From an uncultured Pelagibacteraceae bacterium (GTDB taxonomy: Bacteria; Pseudomonadota; Alphaproteobacteria; Pelagibacterales; Pelagibacteraceae): a stretch of 64,000 nucleotides of DNA. The position numbers were made by a program, and so were the translations under genes. Position 1 is the first letter of the stretch. The number at the start of each line of letters is the position of its first letter. Positions 7,833 to 16,329 of this stretch are shown here, in pieces. The notes beneath the pieces were generated by a model. It was not told where the DNA came from. It made no database searches and was given only the letters and a program-made list of their open reading frames with translations. The stretch covers positions 1 to 64,000 of the forward strand of contig CACFXK010000004.1 in assembly GCA_902570125.1 (NCBI GenBank), read 5' to 3'.

Positions 7833-8843
7833 TTATAGTGCTTTTTTTATTTTTGCAGCAGCTTCACTTGAAACCCACTTAGACCAAACATCTTCTTGGT
7901 TTGTTAGGAATTCAATTGCAGCATCAGCACCCTCTGCTTGGTTTTCACCCATCCAAACTAACATACTGTTCATTACTGGACCTGGATAAGTTCTTTTTTT
8001 GAAATAATCCATACCAGCACTTCCAGCTGTATTTTTGAAATTGTCAGTTACGATTGTGTAAACTTCAGATTTTGTCCATGAAGTTGCTTTAGGGTCACCA
8101 CATTCTTGTTCTGGTAAAACTATACATTTATCCCAGTTATCTTTTCCACCCCAAGCTCCCATGTCCACAGCTCTCATATCATATTTACCAATGATAGCTG
8201 TTGGTGACCAATAGTAACCAAACCAGTTTTCACCTCTTTCAGCAGCTTTAGCAATTGATCCATCTAATCCTGCAGCAGAACCTGTTTCAACAATAGCCCA
8301 ACCTTTTGCTTCCATGTCAAAAGCTTTGTAAAGATTTCTATTACTTAGTTCACAGTTCCATCCTGGAGGACAAATATGAAACCCACCTTTTGATGGATCC
8401 TCTGGATGAGGAAATAGATCCGGTCTTGCCAAAATTGCTTCAGCAGTTGTAAGTTCAGGATGTTTTTCTAAAGTAGCAGGTAACACCCACCATCCTTCAC
8501 CTAAACCAGTAATAGGTGCTTTATTAAGTGAGTGCATTCTTCCTTCATCAACTGCTTTATTTAAAGCAATGATTGCAGCGTTAGCCCAAAATTCTGGGGC
8601 TACATCTGGTTCACCTTTTTCTTGCATAGATGCAAAAGTTGGCTGAGTTGCACCAGGCACAAGCTCAACATTACATCCATAACCTTCTTCTAATATGATT
8701 TTGTCAACTTCAGCCATGAAGTTTGCAGAAGCCCAGTTCATATTAGCAATACTAATGTCTCCACATTTTGCATTAGCAACATTACCGAAAGATGTAACGC
8801 CTAAAACAAATAATGCAGAAAGTAAGATTCTTTTTAATTTCAT
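7833..8843 (-). CDS. proX: Glycine betaine-type ABC transporter substrate-binding protein (OpuAC/ProX family)
   Basis: The 336-aa protein has a signal peptide (MKLKRILLSALFVLGVTSFG, cut near NVANAK) and an OpuAC domain over about 25-330. Aromatic stretches such as NMNWASANF, EGWWVLPATL, NWFGYYWSPTAI and AWGGKDNW supply the tryptophan/tyrosine residues that form cation-pi boxes for quaternary ammonium ligands in this family. It acts in the periplasm with the ProW-like permease. A Shine-Dalgarno AGGAG lies just upstream of the ATG. It is divergent from bhmT across 132 bp, so transport and catabolism of the ligand may share a control region. Betaine is the best guess; proline betaine, choline, TMAO or DMSP are alternatives. 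Confidence 0.9.
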   Translation of the reverse strand: MKLKRILLSALFVLGVTSFGNVANAKCGDISIANMNWASANFMAEVDKIILEEGYGCNVELVPGATQPTFASMQEKGEPDVAPEFWANAAIIALNKAVDEGRMHSLNKAPITGLGEGWWVLPATLEKHPELTTAEAILARPDLFPHPEDPSKGGFHICPPGWNCELSNRNLYKAFDMEAKGWAIVETGSAAGLDGSIAKAAERGENWFGYYWSPTAIIGKYDMRAVDMGAWGGKDNWDKCIVLPEQECGDPKATSWTKSEVYTIVTDNFKNTAGSAGMDYFKKRTYPGPVMNSMLVWMGENQAEGADAAIEFLTNQEDVWSKWVSSEAAAKIKKAL

Positions 8844-8975
8844 TATTTCTCCTAATTAATTAATTATAAATCATCAGAACATATAGATGGAAAAATTGCA
8901 AACTAGTTTCAACTTTGAGTTGTGTTAAAATTGTCTTTAAACTCTCTTTATTTAGAAATAAATTATTAAATAAAT
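8844..8975. promoter_or_regulatory. Divergent control region between the transporter operon and bhmT
   Basis: The 132-bp AT-rich gap separates the divergent transporter and bhmT operons and must hold promoters for both. I see a Shine-Dalgarno for the transporter side (AGGAG near 8848) but none for bhmT. I could not recognise a SAM riboswitch here. No clear operator palindrome is visible. Confidence 0.4.
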
Positions 8976-10016
8976 ATGAATAAAAATTTATTATCAAGAT
9001 TAGATGAGGGTCCCGTTATATTCGCAGAGGGATATTTATTTGCGATGGAAAGGAGAGGATATCTTTCTGCAGGTCCATTTGTGCCAGAAGTAGTGCTAGA
9101 ACATCCTGATGTAGTTACACAATTACATAGAGAATTTATTAGAGCTGGTTCAGATATTGTTCAAGCTTTCACCTATTATGGACATAGAGAGAAATTAAGA
9201 ATTATTGGAAAAGAACATTTGCTAGAGCCGATGCAAAAAAATGCACTTAAAATTGCAAAGGATGCTGCGAAAGAATTTAAAGATTTAGATTTAATGGTTT
9301 GTGGAGATGTTGCTAATACAAATATTTTTGATCCAAAAGACAAAAACTCATTCAAAGAATGTCAAAAGATGTACGAAGAGCAAGTGCTTTGGGCAAAAGA
9401 GGCAGGAGTTGACTTTGTAGTCGCAGAAACAATTAATTGGGTAGATGAAATGAAGATAGCTTTAAAAGCAATTAAGGATGAAGGTTTGATTGCAGTTGCC
9501 AATTATGCAATACCTCGTGGTGATTTGACAAGAGATGGCCACACTGCTGAAGATGCATGTAAAATAATTGAAGATCTTGGTGCTGATGTTGTTGGTTTGA
9601 ATTGTTACAGAGGTCCAGAAATGACCATGAAACTTTTAAAAAAAATAAGAAAAAAAGTTTCCTGTCATGTTGCAGGTCTTCCTGTTCCATATAGAACAAC
9701 AGAGGAAGAACCAGGATTTTTGAATCAAACAGATCACGGATGTGACTGCATTCCTGGAGGAAATGCATTCCCTGTTGCTCTAGATAATTTATATTGTAAC
9801 AGATTTGAAATGGCTGAATTTGCAAAAGAATGTCTTAAAGAAAAAATTAATTTAATCGGTATTTGTTGTGGTGCTGAAGCTCATCATGTTAGAGAAATGG
9901 CTGTTGCAGTTGGTAAAAAACCAATTGCCATGAAGTACATGCCAGATATGACTAAACATTTTCACCATGGGACAGACAAGACATTGAAAGACGTCAATAA
10001 AAAAATAAAATACTAA
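8976..10016 (+). CDS. bhmT: Betaine-homocysteine S-methyltransferase
   Basis: This 346-aa protein is a zinc-dependent homocysteine methyltransferase (PF02574). The three zinc cysteines are visible as C210 in GLNCYRG and C297-C298 in GICCGA, as in animal BHMT. Other family stretches are EGYLFAMERRGYL, QAFTYYGH and ETINWVDEM. It moves one methyl group from glycine betaine to homocysteine, giving methionine and dimethylglycine. The next gene, one base after its stop, encodes a dimethylglycine dehydrogenase-like enzyme that would use the second product. The divergent transporter would supply betaine. Related S-methylmethionine or DMSP methyltransferases are less likely given this context. Confidence 0.92.
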   Translation: MNKNLLSRLDEGPVIFAEGYLFAMERRGYLSAGPFVPEVVLEHPDVVTQLHREFIRAGSDIVQAFTYYGHREKLRIIGKEHLLEPMQKNALKIAKDAAKEFKDLDLMVCGDVANTNIFDPKDKNSFKECQKMYEEQVLWAKEAGVDFVVAETINWVDEMKIALKAIKDEGLIAVANYAIPRGDLTRDGHTAEDACKIIEDLGADVVGLNCYRGPEMTMKLLKKIRKKVSCHVAGLPVPYRTTEEEPGFLNQTDHGCDCIPGGNAFPVALDNLYCNRFEMAEFAKECLKEKINLIGICCGAEAHHVREMAVAVGKKPIAMKYMPDMTKHFHHGTDKTLKDVNKKIKY

Positions 10017-10017
10017 C

Positions 10018-12423
10018 ATGCAAAATCATGCAAAAGTAGTCATCATAGGTGGCGGCGTAGTAGGCTGTTCCATTCTTTATCATTTATCAAAGTTTGGTTT
10101 AAAAGATTGTATTCTTCTTGAAAGAAATGAACTCACATCTGGATCCTCTTGGCATGCAGCTGGAAATGTACATGTGATTTCATCTGACCCAAATATTTCT
10201 AGAATGATGGCTTATACAATCGGATTGTACAAAGAAATTGAAAAAGAGTCTGGCCATTCAGTTGGATTCAAATCAAGTGGGGGATTTTATTTGGCTTCAA
10301 ATGATGTTTGGGCTGATTATTTAAAAAGAGAGAGGTCTAAAGCAAGATATATGGGTCTTGACCAAGAGTTTGTTTCTTTAGAGGAAGTAAAAAAGAAAAA
10401 TCCTTTAATTGATCCATCAAGATACCTTCTAGCATTGTGGGATCCAATTGATGGGGAAGTAGACCCATCAGGTGTGACTTATGCTTTTGCTAAAGCAGCA
10501 AAAGTTCATGGTGGAAAATATTATACACATACAGTTGTAAAAGACACAAAACAAAAAGAGGATGGAAGTTGGGATGTGATAACTGACAAGGGCAATATAA
10601 AAACTGAAATAGTTATTAACGCTGGAGGTTTATGGGCAAGAGAAGTTGGACAGCTTGCAGGAATTAATCTACCAGTTCAACCAATGGAGCATCATTACTT
10701 AATCACTGAAGCTATTCCAGAAATTGAAGCAATGGGTGATCAAAGAATTCCTATTGGAACTGATTTTGAAGGTAACATTTATTTTAGACAAGAAGGAAAG
10801 GGAATGCTTCTTGGAACTTATGAACCAAAATCAACACCATGGAAGGTTGAAGGAACACCTATGAATTTTGGTCATGAGTTATTAGAACCAAAACTAGATA
10901 ATATTCAAGATAGATTAGCAATAGGTTTTGAAAGAATGCCAGCGTTAGAAAAGGCAGGAATTAAAAATATTGTAAATGGGCCTTTTACTTTTGGACCTGA
11001 TGGATCACCATTAATTGGTCCTGTTCCCGGAATGAAAAATTATTGGGTAGCAGTGGGTGTAATGGCTGGTTTTTGTCAAGGAGGAGGAGTTGGAAAATGT
11101 ATTGCTGAATGGATAATTGACGGAGAACCATCAATAGATGTTTGGGCAATGGATGTTGCAAGATTTGGAGATTATGCATCACCTCAATACGGAACAATTA
11201 AATCTTCTGAAAATTATGAACGAAGATTTATTATGACATTTCCAAATGAAACTTTACCAAAAGGAAGAAAACAAAAAACAACAGCTCTTTATGATCGGTT
11301 TGTAGAACAAGGAGCGGTTATGGGAGACAGCTTTGGTTTAGAAAATGTTTTGTGGTTTGCAAATGATAAAAAAGATGCATACGAAGAGCCAACTATAAAA
11401 AGATCTAGATCGCATAATTATGTCTCCAAAGAAGTTATTAATGTAAGAGAAAATGTTGGTTTTATTGAAGTTGCTAATTTTTCAAAACATCAATTTAAAG
11501 GAAAAGATGCAAGAAAATTTTTAGATCATATTATGGCAGGTAAGCTTCCAAATCCTGGAAGAATATCGTTATCTCCAATGTTATCTTATAGAGGAAAATT
11601 ATGTGGCGATCTTACAGTTTCATGCCTTGATGAAAACGAATTTATGGTTTTTGGTTCAGGTGCAGCTCAAGAAATGCATAGACGTTGGTTTGAAAGCCAT
11701 TTAGATAAATTTAATGTTGAATATAAAAATAGATCAGATGAATTTCATGGAATATCTATAGCAGGACCTAATTCGAGAAAAGTTTTAGAAAAAATAGTTA
11801 GAGACGATGTATCTAATGAAAAATTTAGATTTAGAGACTCAAGAAGAATGTTTGTTGGAGGTGTTCCAGCAATTATAAACCGAATTTCATTCACGGGTGA
11901 ACTTGGTTATGAAATATATGTTGCACCACATTTCCAAATAAAACTTTATGAAGAGTTAATAGAGGCTGGAAAAGAATTTGATATTAAACCTTTTGGTGGA
12001 AGAGCTTTAATGTCTATGAGATTAGAGAAAAACTGGGGTGCATGGACTTTAGATTATCGACCTGATTTTACTGCCAAAGAAGCTGGATTAGATAATTTTA
12101 TTAATTGGAATAAAGAATTTATAGGCAAAGAAAAAGCTAAAATTGATAACAGTTCAAATAGATTGGTTCCTTTAATTATTCAAACAAACGATATTGATGT
12201 CACAAACAATGAAGCTGTGATGAAAGGCGATAATAGCATTGGATATATAACCTCAGGTGGATTTGCTCATTTTGTAAATAAGAGTGTTGCTTTTTCATAT
12301 ATAGATCAAAAACATTTGTCATCCGAAGATGGAATACAAGTTGAAATTAACGGAGATTTATTCAATTGCTCAATCATCAAAGAACCGCTTTATGATCCAA
12401 GTGGAGAAAAAATGAGAGGGTAA
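10018..12423 (+). CDS. Dimethylglycine dehydrogenase-like FAD/GcvT flavoprotein (paralog 1)
   Basis: The protein has 801 residues: an N-terminal DAO-type FAD domain (about 5-370; GGGVVGCS at 11-18), a linker, and a C-terminal GcvT-like folate domain (about 430-795; KGDLTVSCLDENEFMVFGSG-type strand, then FTGELGYEIYV). H46 in SGSSWHAAGN matches the histidine that binds FAD covalently in DMGDH and SARDH. The family oxidatively demethylates dimethylglycine or sarcosine and hands formaldehyde to tetrahydrofolate, with electrons going to ETF. Position directly after bhmT argues for dimethylglycine. Two paralogs lie at 19243 and 32524. The stop overlaps the methyltransferase start by TAATG. Confidence 0.88.
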   Translation: MQNHAKVVIIGGGVVGCSILYHLSKFGLKDCILLERNELTSGSSWHAAGNVHVISSDPNISRMMAYTIGLYKEIEKESGHSVGFKSSGGFYLASNDVWADYLKRERSKARYMGLDQEFVSLEEVKKKNPLIDPSRYLLALWDPIDGEVDPSGVTYAFAKAAKVHGGKYYTHTVVKDTKQKEDGSWDVITDKGNIKTEIVINAGGLWAREVGQLAGINLPVQPMEHHYLITEAIPEIEAMGDQRIPIGTDFEGNIYFRQEGKGMLLGTYEPKSTPWKVEGTPMNFGHELLEPKLDNIQDRLAIGFERMPALEKAGIKNIVNGPFTFGPDGSPLIGPVPGMKNYWVAVGVMAGFCQGGGVGKCIAEWIIDGEPSIDVWAMDVARFGDYASPQYGTIKSSENYERRFIMTFPNETLPKGRKQKTTALYDRFVEQGAVMGDSFGLENVLWFANDKKDAYEEPTIKRSRSHNYVSKEVINVRENVGFIEVANFSKHQFKGKDARKFLDHIMAGKLPNPGRISLSPMLSYRGKLCGDLTVSCLDENEFMVFGSGAAQEMHRRWFESHLDKFNVEYKNRSDEFHGISIAGPNSRKVLEKIVRDDVSNEKFRFRDSRRMFVGGVPAIINRISFTGELGYEIYVAPHFQIKLYEELIEAGKEFDIKPFGGRALMSMRLEKNWGAWTLDYRPDFTAKEAGLDNFINWNKEFIGKEKAKIDNSSNRLVPLIIQTNDIDVTNNEAVMKGDNSIGYITSGGFAHFVNKSVAFSYIDQKHLSSEDGIQVEINGDLFNCSIIKEPLYDPSGEKMRG

Positions 12424-13052
12424 TGGCCCAAAAAGATGTAGGTAACAAAGTTCCAATTTATAAACTAAAAGAAACAAAAGAGGTGATGGATTTTTATGAC
12501 GAATGGGGTTTGGATAATAAATATGATAAAGATATGGTTGAATGGAATTATACTGGCCCAAAGGAAACAGCAGAAGTTTTCAATAAACATCAAAAAGAAA
12601 AAGATATTAATATTTATGATGCTGGATGTGGAACTGGATTGGTTGGTGTAGAATTGAAAAAGTATGGTTTCACTAATTTTTTTGGTGCCGATCTATCCCA
12701 AAAACTTTTAGATTTGGTTCCAAATAACCTTTATAAAAAATTAGATAAAGTAGATTTAAATAAACCAATCAAGGAAAAGGATGATCAATATGATGCTTTA
12801 ATGTGTGTGGGCACATTTACTTTTGGACATGTAAAACCACCTGCATTAGATGAGTTTATTAGAATTACTAAAAATAAAGGTCTAATTTGTTTCACTATTA
12901 ACGAGGGAATATATGAGGAATATGGATTTGATAAAAAAATCAGACAATTAAAAAATGAAAATAAATGGAAAGAAATAGAGTTTTTTAAATCTGATTATAT
13001 TGCTAGTAAAGATGTAAATGCATGGCTTGGTCTATATGAAGTGACAAAATAA
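12423..13052 (+). CDS. Class I SAM-dependent methyltransferase
   Basis: The 209-aa protein has the Rossmann methyltransferase motif I in NIYDAGCGTGLVGVELKKYG (about 61-80), motif II near GADLSQKLLDL and motif IV in YDALMCVGTFTFGHV. The N-terminal YDEWGLDNKYDKDM segment resembles the Williams-Beuren-type small-molecule methyltransferases. The substrate cannot be told from sequence. It is coupled to the dehydrogenase by TAATG and followed after 1 bp by the Rieske oxygenase, so a role in methylated-amine metabolism or in modifying an intermediate is a reasonable inference. Confidence 0.8.
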   Translation: MAQKDVGNKVPIYKLKETKEVMDFYDEWGLDNKYDKDMVEWNYTGPKETAEVFNKHQKEKDINIYDAGCGTGLVGVELKKYGFTNFFGADLSQKLLDLVPNNLYKKLDKVDLNKPIKEKDDQYDALMCVGTFTFGHVKPPALDEFIRITKNKGLICFTINEGIYEEYGFDKKIRQLKNENKWKEIEFFKSDYIASKDVNAWLGLYEVTK

Positions 13053-13053
13053 A

Positions 13054-14229
13054 ATGTCAGCAATTTATAAAATTATAGATAAAAAAAAATTAGATATAGT
13101 TAAGAAACCAATTTCAAAAGCACATGGACTCCCCAACGAATGTTATACAAGTAAAGATTATACTTTAATAGAAAGAGAGAAAATATTTGAAAATAAATGG
13201 ACTGTAATAGGAGTAGCAAGTTCTTTGCCAAATATCGGCGATGTAAAACCATTTAACTTGTTAGGACTGCCATTATTTTTAGTAAGGAATAAAAAAGATC
13301 AGATAAAAGTTTTTCATAACGTCTGTAGTCATAGAGGAGTAAAGCTAGTAAACAAAAAAGGCAATATTAGAAATGTTATCAGATGTCCTTATCATTCATG
13401 GTCATACACATCAGATGGAAAGCTAATTGCAACACCTCATATAGGTGGGATGAACCAACATAGTAGCCCAAAATTTAAAAAAAATAAAAACAATTTAAAA
13501 GAAATAAGATCATGTGTTTGGTTAGATTTAATTTTTATTAATATTAGTAACAACGAAATTCCATTTGAAAAATATATTAAACCCTTAAGTGATAGGTGGG
13601 CTAAATTTTGGAAAAAAAAAGATAGAAAATTAATTAATCATGCAAATGATTTTGGTTATTTTAAAATAAATGCAAAATGTAATTGGAAATTTGCAATTGA
13701 AAATTATTGTGAAAGTTATCATTTGCCATGGGTTCATCCAGGTTTAAATTCTTATTCAAAAATTGAAGATCACTATCATATTCAAGGATTACCAAACCGC
13801 TTTGCAGGCCAAGGCACAGTTGTTTACAATCCAAAATTTAAAGGTAAGAAAAAATTTCCTTGCTTTCCTAACTGGCCCAAAGAAAAAGAAAATATTGCAG
13901 AGTATGTAGCTTTGTTTCCCAATGTTATGTTAGGTATACATAAAGATCATTTCTACGCATATTGGTTAGAACCCATTAGTCATAAAAAAACTTTAGAGCA
14001 CATGGAAATATATTATGTAGGTGAAAAAGCTGCAAAATCATTAGAATTTAAATCATTAAGAAAACAAAATCATAAATTGTGGGAAGATATTCAAAAAGAA
14101 GATGTTGGTATAATTCAAAGAATGCAATTAGGCCGCAACTCACATGCATATAATGGTGGAAATTTTTCTCCTGATATGGATAATCCAACACATCAATTTC
14201 ACAAGTGGGTGGCAACTCACATTGTGTAG
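13054..14229 (+). CDS. Rieske non-heme iron oxygenase, quaternary-ammonium type (GbcA/CntA-like)
   Basis: This 391-aa oxygenase alpha subunit has a Rieske [2Fe-2S] site CSHRG (C91, H93) with CPYHSW (C111, H114). A catalytic domain follows, with iron ligands H223 and H228 in YCESYHLPWVH and D350 in the KEDVGIIQ segment. The residue linking Rieske and iron centres is Glu (E220) rather than the usual Asp, a feature described for carnitine/choline/betaine oxygenases such as CntA. The C-terminal GNFSPDMDNPTHQFHKWV resembles GbcA. It likely hydroxylates an N-methyl group with release of formaldehyde. No ferredoxin/FAD reductase partner is encoded in the window. Glycine betaine, choline or carnitine-like substrates are all possible. 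Confidence 0.82.
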   Translation: MSAIYKIIDKKKLDIVKKPISKAHGLPNECYTSKDYTLIEREKIFENKWTVIGVASSLPNIGDVKPFNLLGLPLFLVRNKKDQIKVFHNVCSHRGVKLVNKKGNIRNVIRCPYHSWSYTSDGKLIATPHIGGMNQHSSPKFKKNKNNLKEIRSCVWLDLIFINISNNEIPFEKYIKPLSDRWAKFWKKKDRKLINHANDFGYFKINAKCNWKFAIENYCESYHLPWVHPGLNSYSKIEDHYHIQGLPNRFAGQGTVVYNPKFKGKKKFPCFPNWPKEKENIAEYVALFPNVMLGIHKDHFYAYWLEPISHKKTLEHMEIYYVGEKAAKSLEFKSLRKQNHKLWEDIQKEDVGIIQRMQLGRNSHAYNGGNFSPDMDNPTHQFHKWVATHIV

Positions 14230-14243
14230 AAAGTGCGAAATAT

Positions 14244-14684
14244 ATGTACAGACCTTTACCAGATGCATTAACAATAAAAAGTTCACCAATCGAAGGTTTG
14301 GGATTATTCGCAACCAAAGAAATTAAAGCTAATACTTTTATCGGAATTACTCACATAAGAGATGAGCAGTTTGAAAATAAATATATAAGAACTCCATTAG
14401 GTGGTTTTTATAATCATTCTGACAATCCTACAGTTCAAAGAATGGTATCAAATATTTTACCTACATTAAGATTTGGTGATCCAATTGATCCTACCGCAAA
14501 AGCAAAAAAATTTAACGAAAATGATGATAATTTAGAAAACATGTATTATAATTTAAGAGAGAAACCAGACGCAAAATATTTTTTTATGGTTTCAATAAAA
14601 GATTTGAAACCAGGAGATGAGCTTTGTGCAAATTATAATTTATACACCTATCCAAAAACAGGAGTTGGTGTACAGATGTTATAG
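14244..14684 (+). CDS. SET-domain protein
   Basis: This small protein (146 aa from ATG 14244) is almost entirely a SET domain. It has the N-terminal IEGLGLFATKEI turn, the central FYNHSDNPT motif (NHS core) and the C-terminal PGDELCANYNLY (ELxxxY core). SET domains are usually protein lysine methyltransferases that use SAM; bacterial targets are mostly unknown. An in-frame GTG at 14205 would overlap the Rieske gene by 25 bp, but ATG 14244 begins right before the domain and is preferred. The M24 gene follows after 2 bp. Why a SET protein sits between an oxygenase and a DddP-like enzyme is unclear. Confidence 0.75.
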   Translation: MYRPLPDALTIKSSPIEGLGLFATKEIKANTFIGITHIRDEQFENKYIRTPLGGFYNHSDNPTVQRMVSNILPTLRFGDPIDPTAKAKKFNENDDNLENMYYNLREKPDAKYFFMVSIKDLKPGDELCANYNLYTYPKTGVGVQML

Positions 14685-14686
14685 AG

Positions 14687-15922
14687 ATGAAGTTTAACAG
14701 AAAAATTCTTTCAGAAAACCAACCAATTAAGAAATATATTTCAAAAAAAAGATTAAGAGAAGATGAAATAGATTTTGACGAACTTAGATCTTATAGACTT
14801 GACAGATTAAGAAATGAATTAAAGAAAAATAATATAGAGGCATGTATTTTATTTGATCCAGTAAATGTAAGGTATGCATTAGATACTGTGAATATGAGTG
14901 TTTATAATATGCATAATCTTACAAGATATTGTTTTATCTCTGTTGATGGTCCAACAATATTATATGAATATTTTAACTGTGAAATATTATCTAAAGGTCT
15001 CAATTTAATAGATGAAATAAGACCAGCAATTACTTGGGATTATTTTAGCAATGGTGACCAATCAGAGTTGCAACTTAAAAAATGGGTCAATGAAGTAAAT
15101 GATTTATCTAACTCTTATTTTAAAAGTAAAAAAATCGCAATTGATGTAATCAATGGTCCAGCCGTAAATGAGCTTAATAAAAAAGGAATTCAAGTTTTAG
15201 AAGCGAAAAAAATACTTGAACAGGCTAGAGTTATTAAATCGTCTGAAGAAATTAAATGCATGCGAGCAGCTTTAGATGTTGCTGATATTGGAATAATTAA
15301 AATGAGAGATTATTTGAAATCAGGAATTACTGAAGATGAGTTATGGTCGATTTTACATAAAACGAACATTGAAAATGGTGGAGAGTGGATAGAGTGTAGA
15401 ATATTATCTTCAGGCTCTAGAACCAATCCTTGGATGCAAGAAAGTAGTAATAAGATTATTCAAGATGGTGAGATCGTATCCTTTGATACAGATATGGTAG
15501 GCCCTTATGGATATTGTGCAGATATTTCTAGAGCTTTTGTTTGTGGAAATAAATTTAATGAACATCAAAAAAAAATTTATTCAACAGCAGTTGAGCAGAT
15601 TGACTATAATTCAAGATTAATTAAAGATGGAGTATCATTTAGAGAATTTACTGAAAAGGCATGGATACTTCCTGAAAAATATTACGGAAATAGATATTCA
15701 GTCATGCTTCATGGAATAGGTTTATGTGATGAGTGGCCAGCAATTAGATATCCGACTGATGGTGGAGAAAGAAGCGGTATATTTCAAAAAAATATGACAA
15801 TTACCCTAGAAAGTTATATCGGCGAAGTTGGAGGTCATGAGGGAGTGAAATTAGAACAACAATATTTAGTTGGCGAAAATGGATTAGAATTAATGTCTCA
15901 TCATCCTTTAGAACAAATTTAA
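14687..15922 (+). CDS. DddP-like M24 (creatinase/aminopeptidase P fold) metalloenzyme
   Basis: The 411-aa protein has a creatinase N-terminal domain (about 35-185) and an M24 domain (190-410). All six metal-site residues of the DMSP lyase DddP have counterparts: D267 and D269 in FDTDM, D279 in CADISRAF, H342 in LHGIGLCDEW, E375 in TLESYIG and E390 in KLEQQYL. The FDTDMVGPYGYCADISR and HGIGLCDEWP stretches closely match DddP, unlike ordinary prolidases. DddP cleaves DMSP to DMS and acrylate. Actual DMSP lyase activity cannot be told from sequence, because close M24 relatives hydrolyse other osmolytes. An AcuI-like acryloyl-CoA reductase is at 26560. The stop overlaps the kinase start. Confidence 0.72.
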   Translation: MKFNRKILSENQPIKKYISKKRLREDEIDFDELRSYRLDRLRNELKKNNIEACILFDPVNVRYALDTVNMSVYNMHNLTRYCFISVDGPTILYEYFNCEILSKGLNLIDEIRPAITWDYFSNGDQSELQLKKWVNEVNDLSNSYFKSKKIAIDVINGPAVNELNKKGIQVLEAKKILEQARVIKSSEEIKCMRAALDVADIGIIKMRDYLKSGITEDELWSILHKTNIENGGEWIECRILSSGSRTNPWMQESSNKIIQDGEIVSFDTDMVGPYGYCADISRAFVCGNKFNEHQKKIYSTAVEQIDYNSRLIKDGVSFREFTEKAWILPEKYYGNRYSVMLHGIGLCDEWPAIRYPTDGGERSGIFQKNMTITLESYIGEVGGHEGVKLEQQYLVGENGLELMSHHPLEQI

Positions 15923-16329
15923 TGAAAATAGTTTTAATTATGGGTTTGCCTGGGGCTGGCAAAACAACATTGGCAGAAGAACTTGCTCCAAAACTGAGTG
16001 CAAAAAGATTAAATGCTGACGAAGTTAGAAAAGAAGCAAATGATTGGGATTTTTCTGAGGAGGGTAGAAAAAGACAAGCTAAAAGAATGGCAGACTTTGC
16101 TTTAAAGCTGAAAAATCAAGGAAATTATGTTGTGGCAGATTTTATTTGCCCAACTCCAGAAGCAAGAAGTTTATTCCCTGCAGATTTTGTTATTTGGGTA
16201 GACACGATTAAAGAAGGAAGGTTTGACGATACTAATCAAGTGTTTGTCAAACCAGAAAAATATGATTTTCATGTAACTACTCAAGATGCTAAGTTTTGGG
16301 CGGATAAAATAATAAAGGAGATATCATAA
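15922..16329 (+). CDS. Small P-loop kinase (adenylylsulfate kinase-like)
   Basis: This 135-aa protein has a clear Walker A loop, GLPGAGKTT (8-16), and the layout of small AAA-type or APS-kinase-like phosphotransferases, with the NADEVRKEANDWDFSEEGRKRQAKRM segment after the P-loop. It is shorter than CysC (about 180-200 aa), and no ATP sulfurylase gene is nearby, so sulfate activation is not supported. It is joined by TAATG overlaps to both the DddP-like gene and the nucleotidylyltransferase gene. Kinase and nucleotidylyltransferase may activate the same small metabolite in two steps; the substrate is unknown. Confidence 0.72.
   Translation: MKIVLIMGLPGAGKTTLAEELAPKLSAKRLNADEVRKEANDWDFSEEGRKRQAKRMADFALKLKNQGNYVVADFICPTPEARSLFPADFVIWVDTIKEGRFDDTNQVFVKPEKYDFHVTTQDAKFWADKIIKEIS

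Noticed and set aside
8844..8975. A SAM riboswitch before bhmT
   Set aside because: SAM-V type riboswitches are known before C1 genes in SAR11, but I cannot find the conserved pseudoknot sequence pattern in this 132-bp gap. Running Rfam SAM-II and SAM-V covariance models on the region would settle it.
14205..14243. GTG start at 14205 for the SET gene
   Set aside because: It lies inside the Rieske gene and adds residues not part of a SET domain; ATG 14244 is preferred.
15922..16329. CysC sulfate-activation kinase
   Set aside because: The P-loop resembles CysC, but the protein is too short and there is no ATP sulfurylase or PAPS gene near, so the name would mislead.
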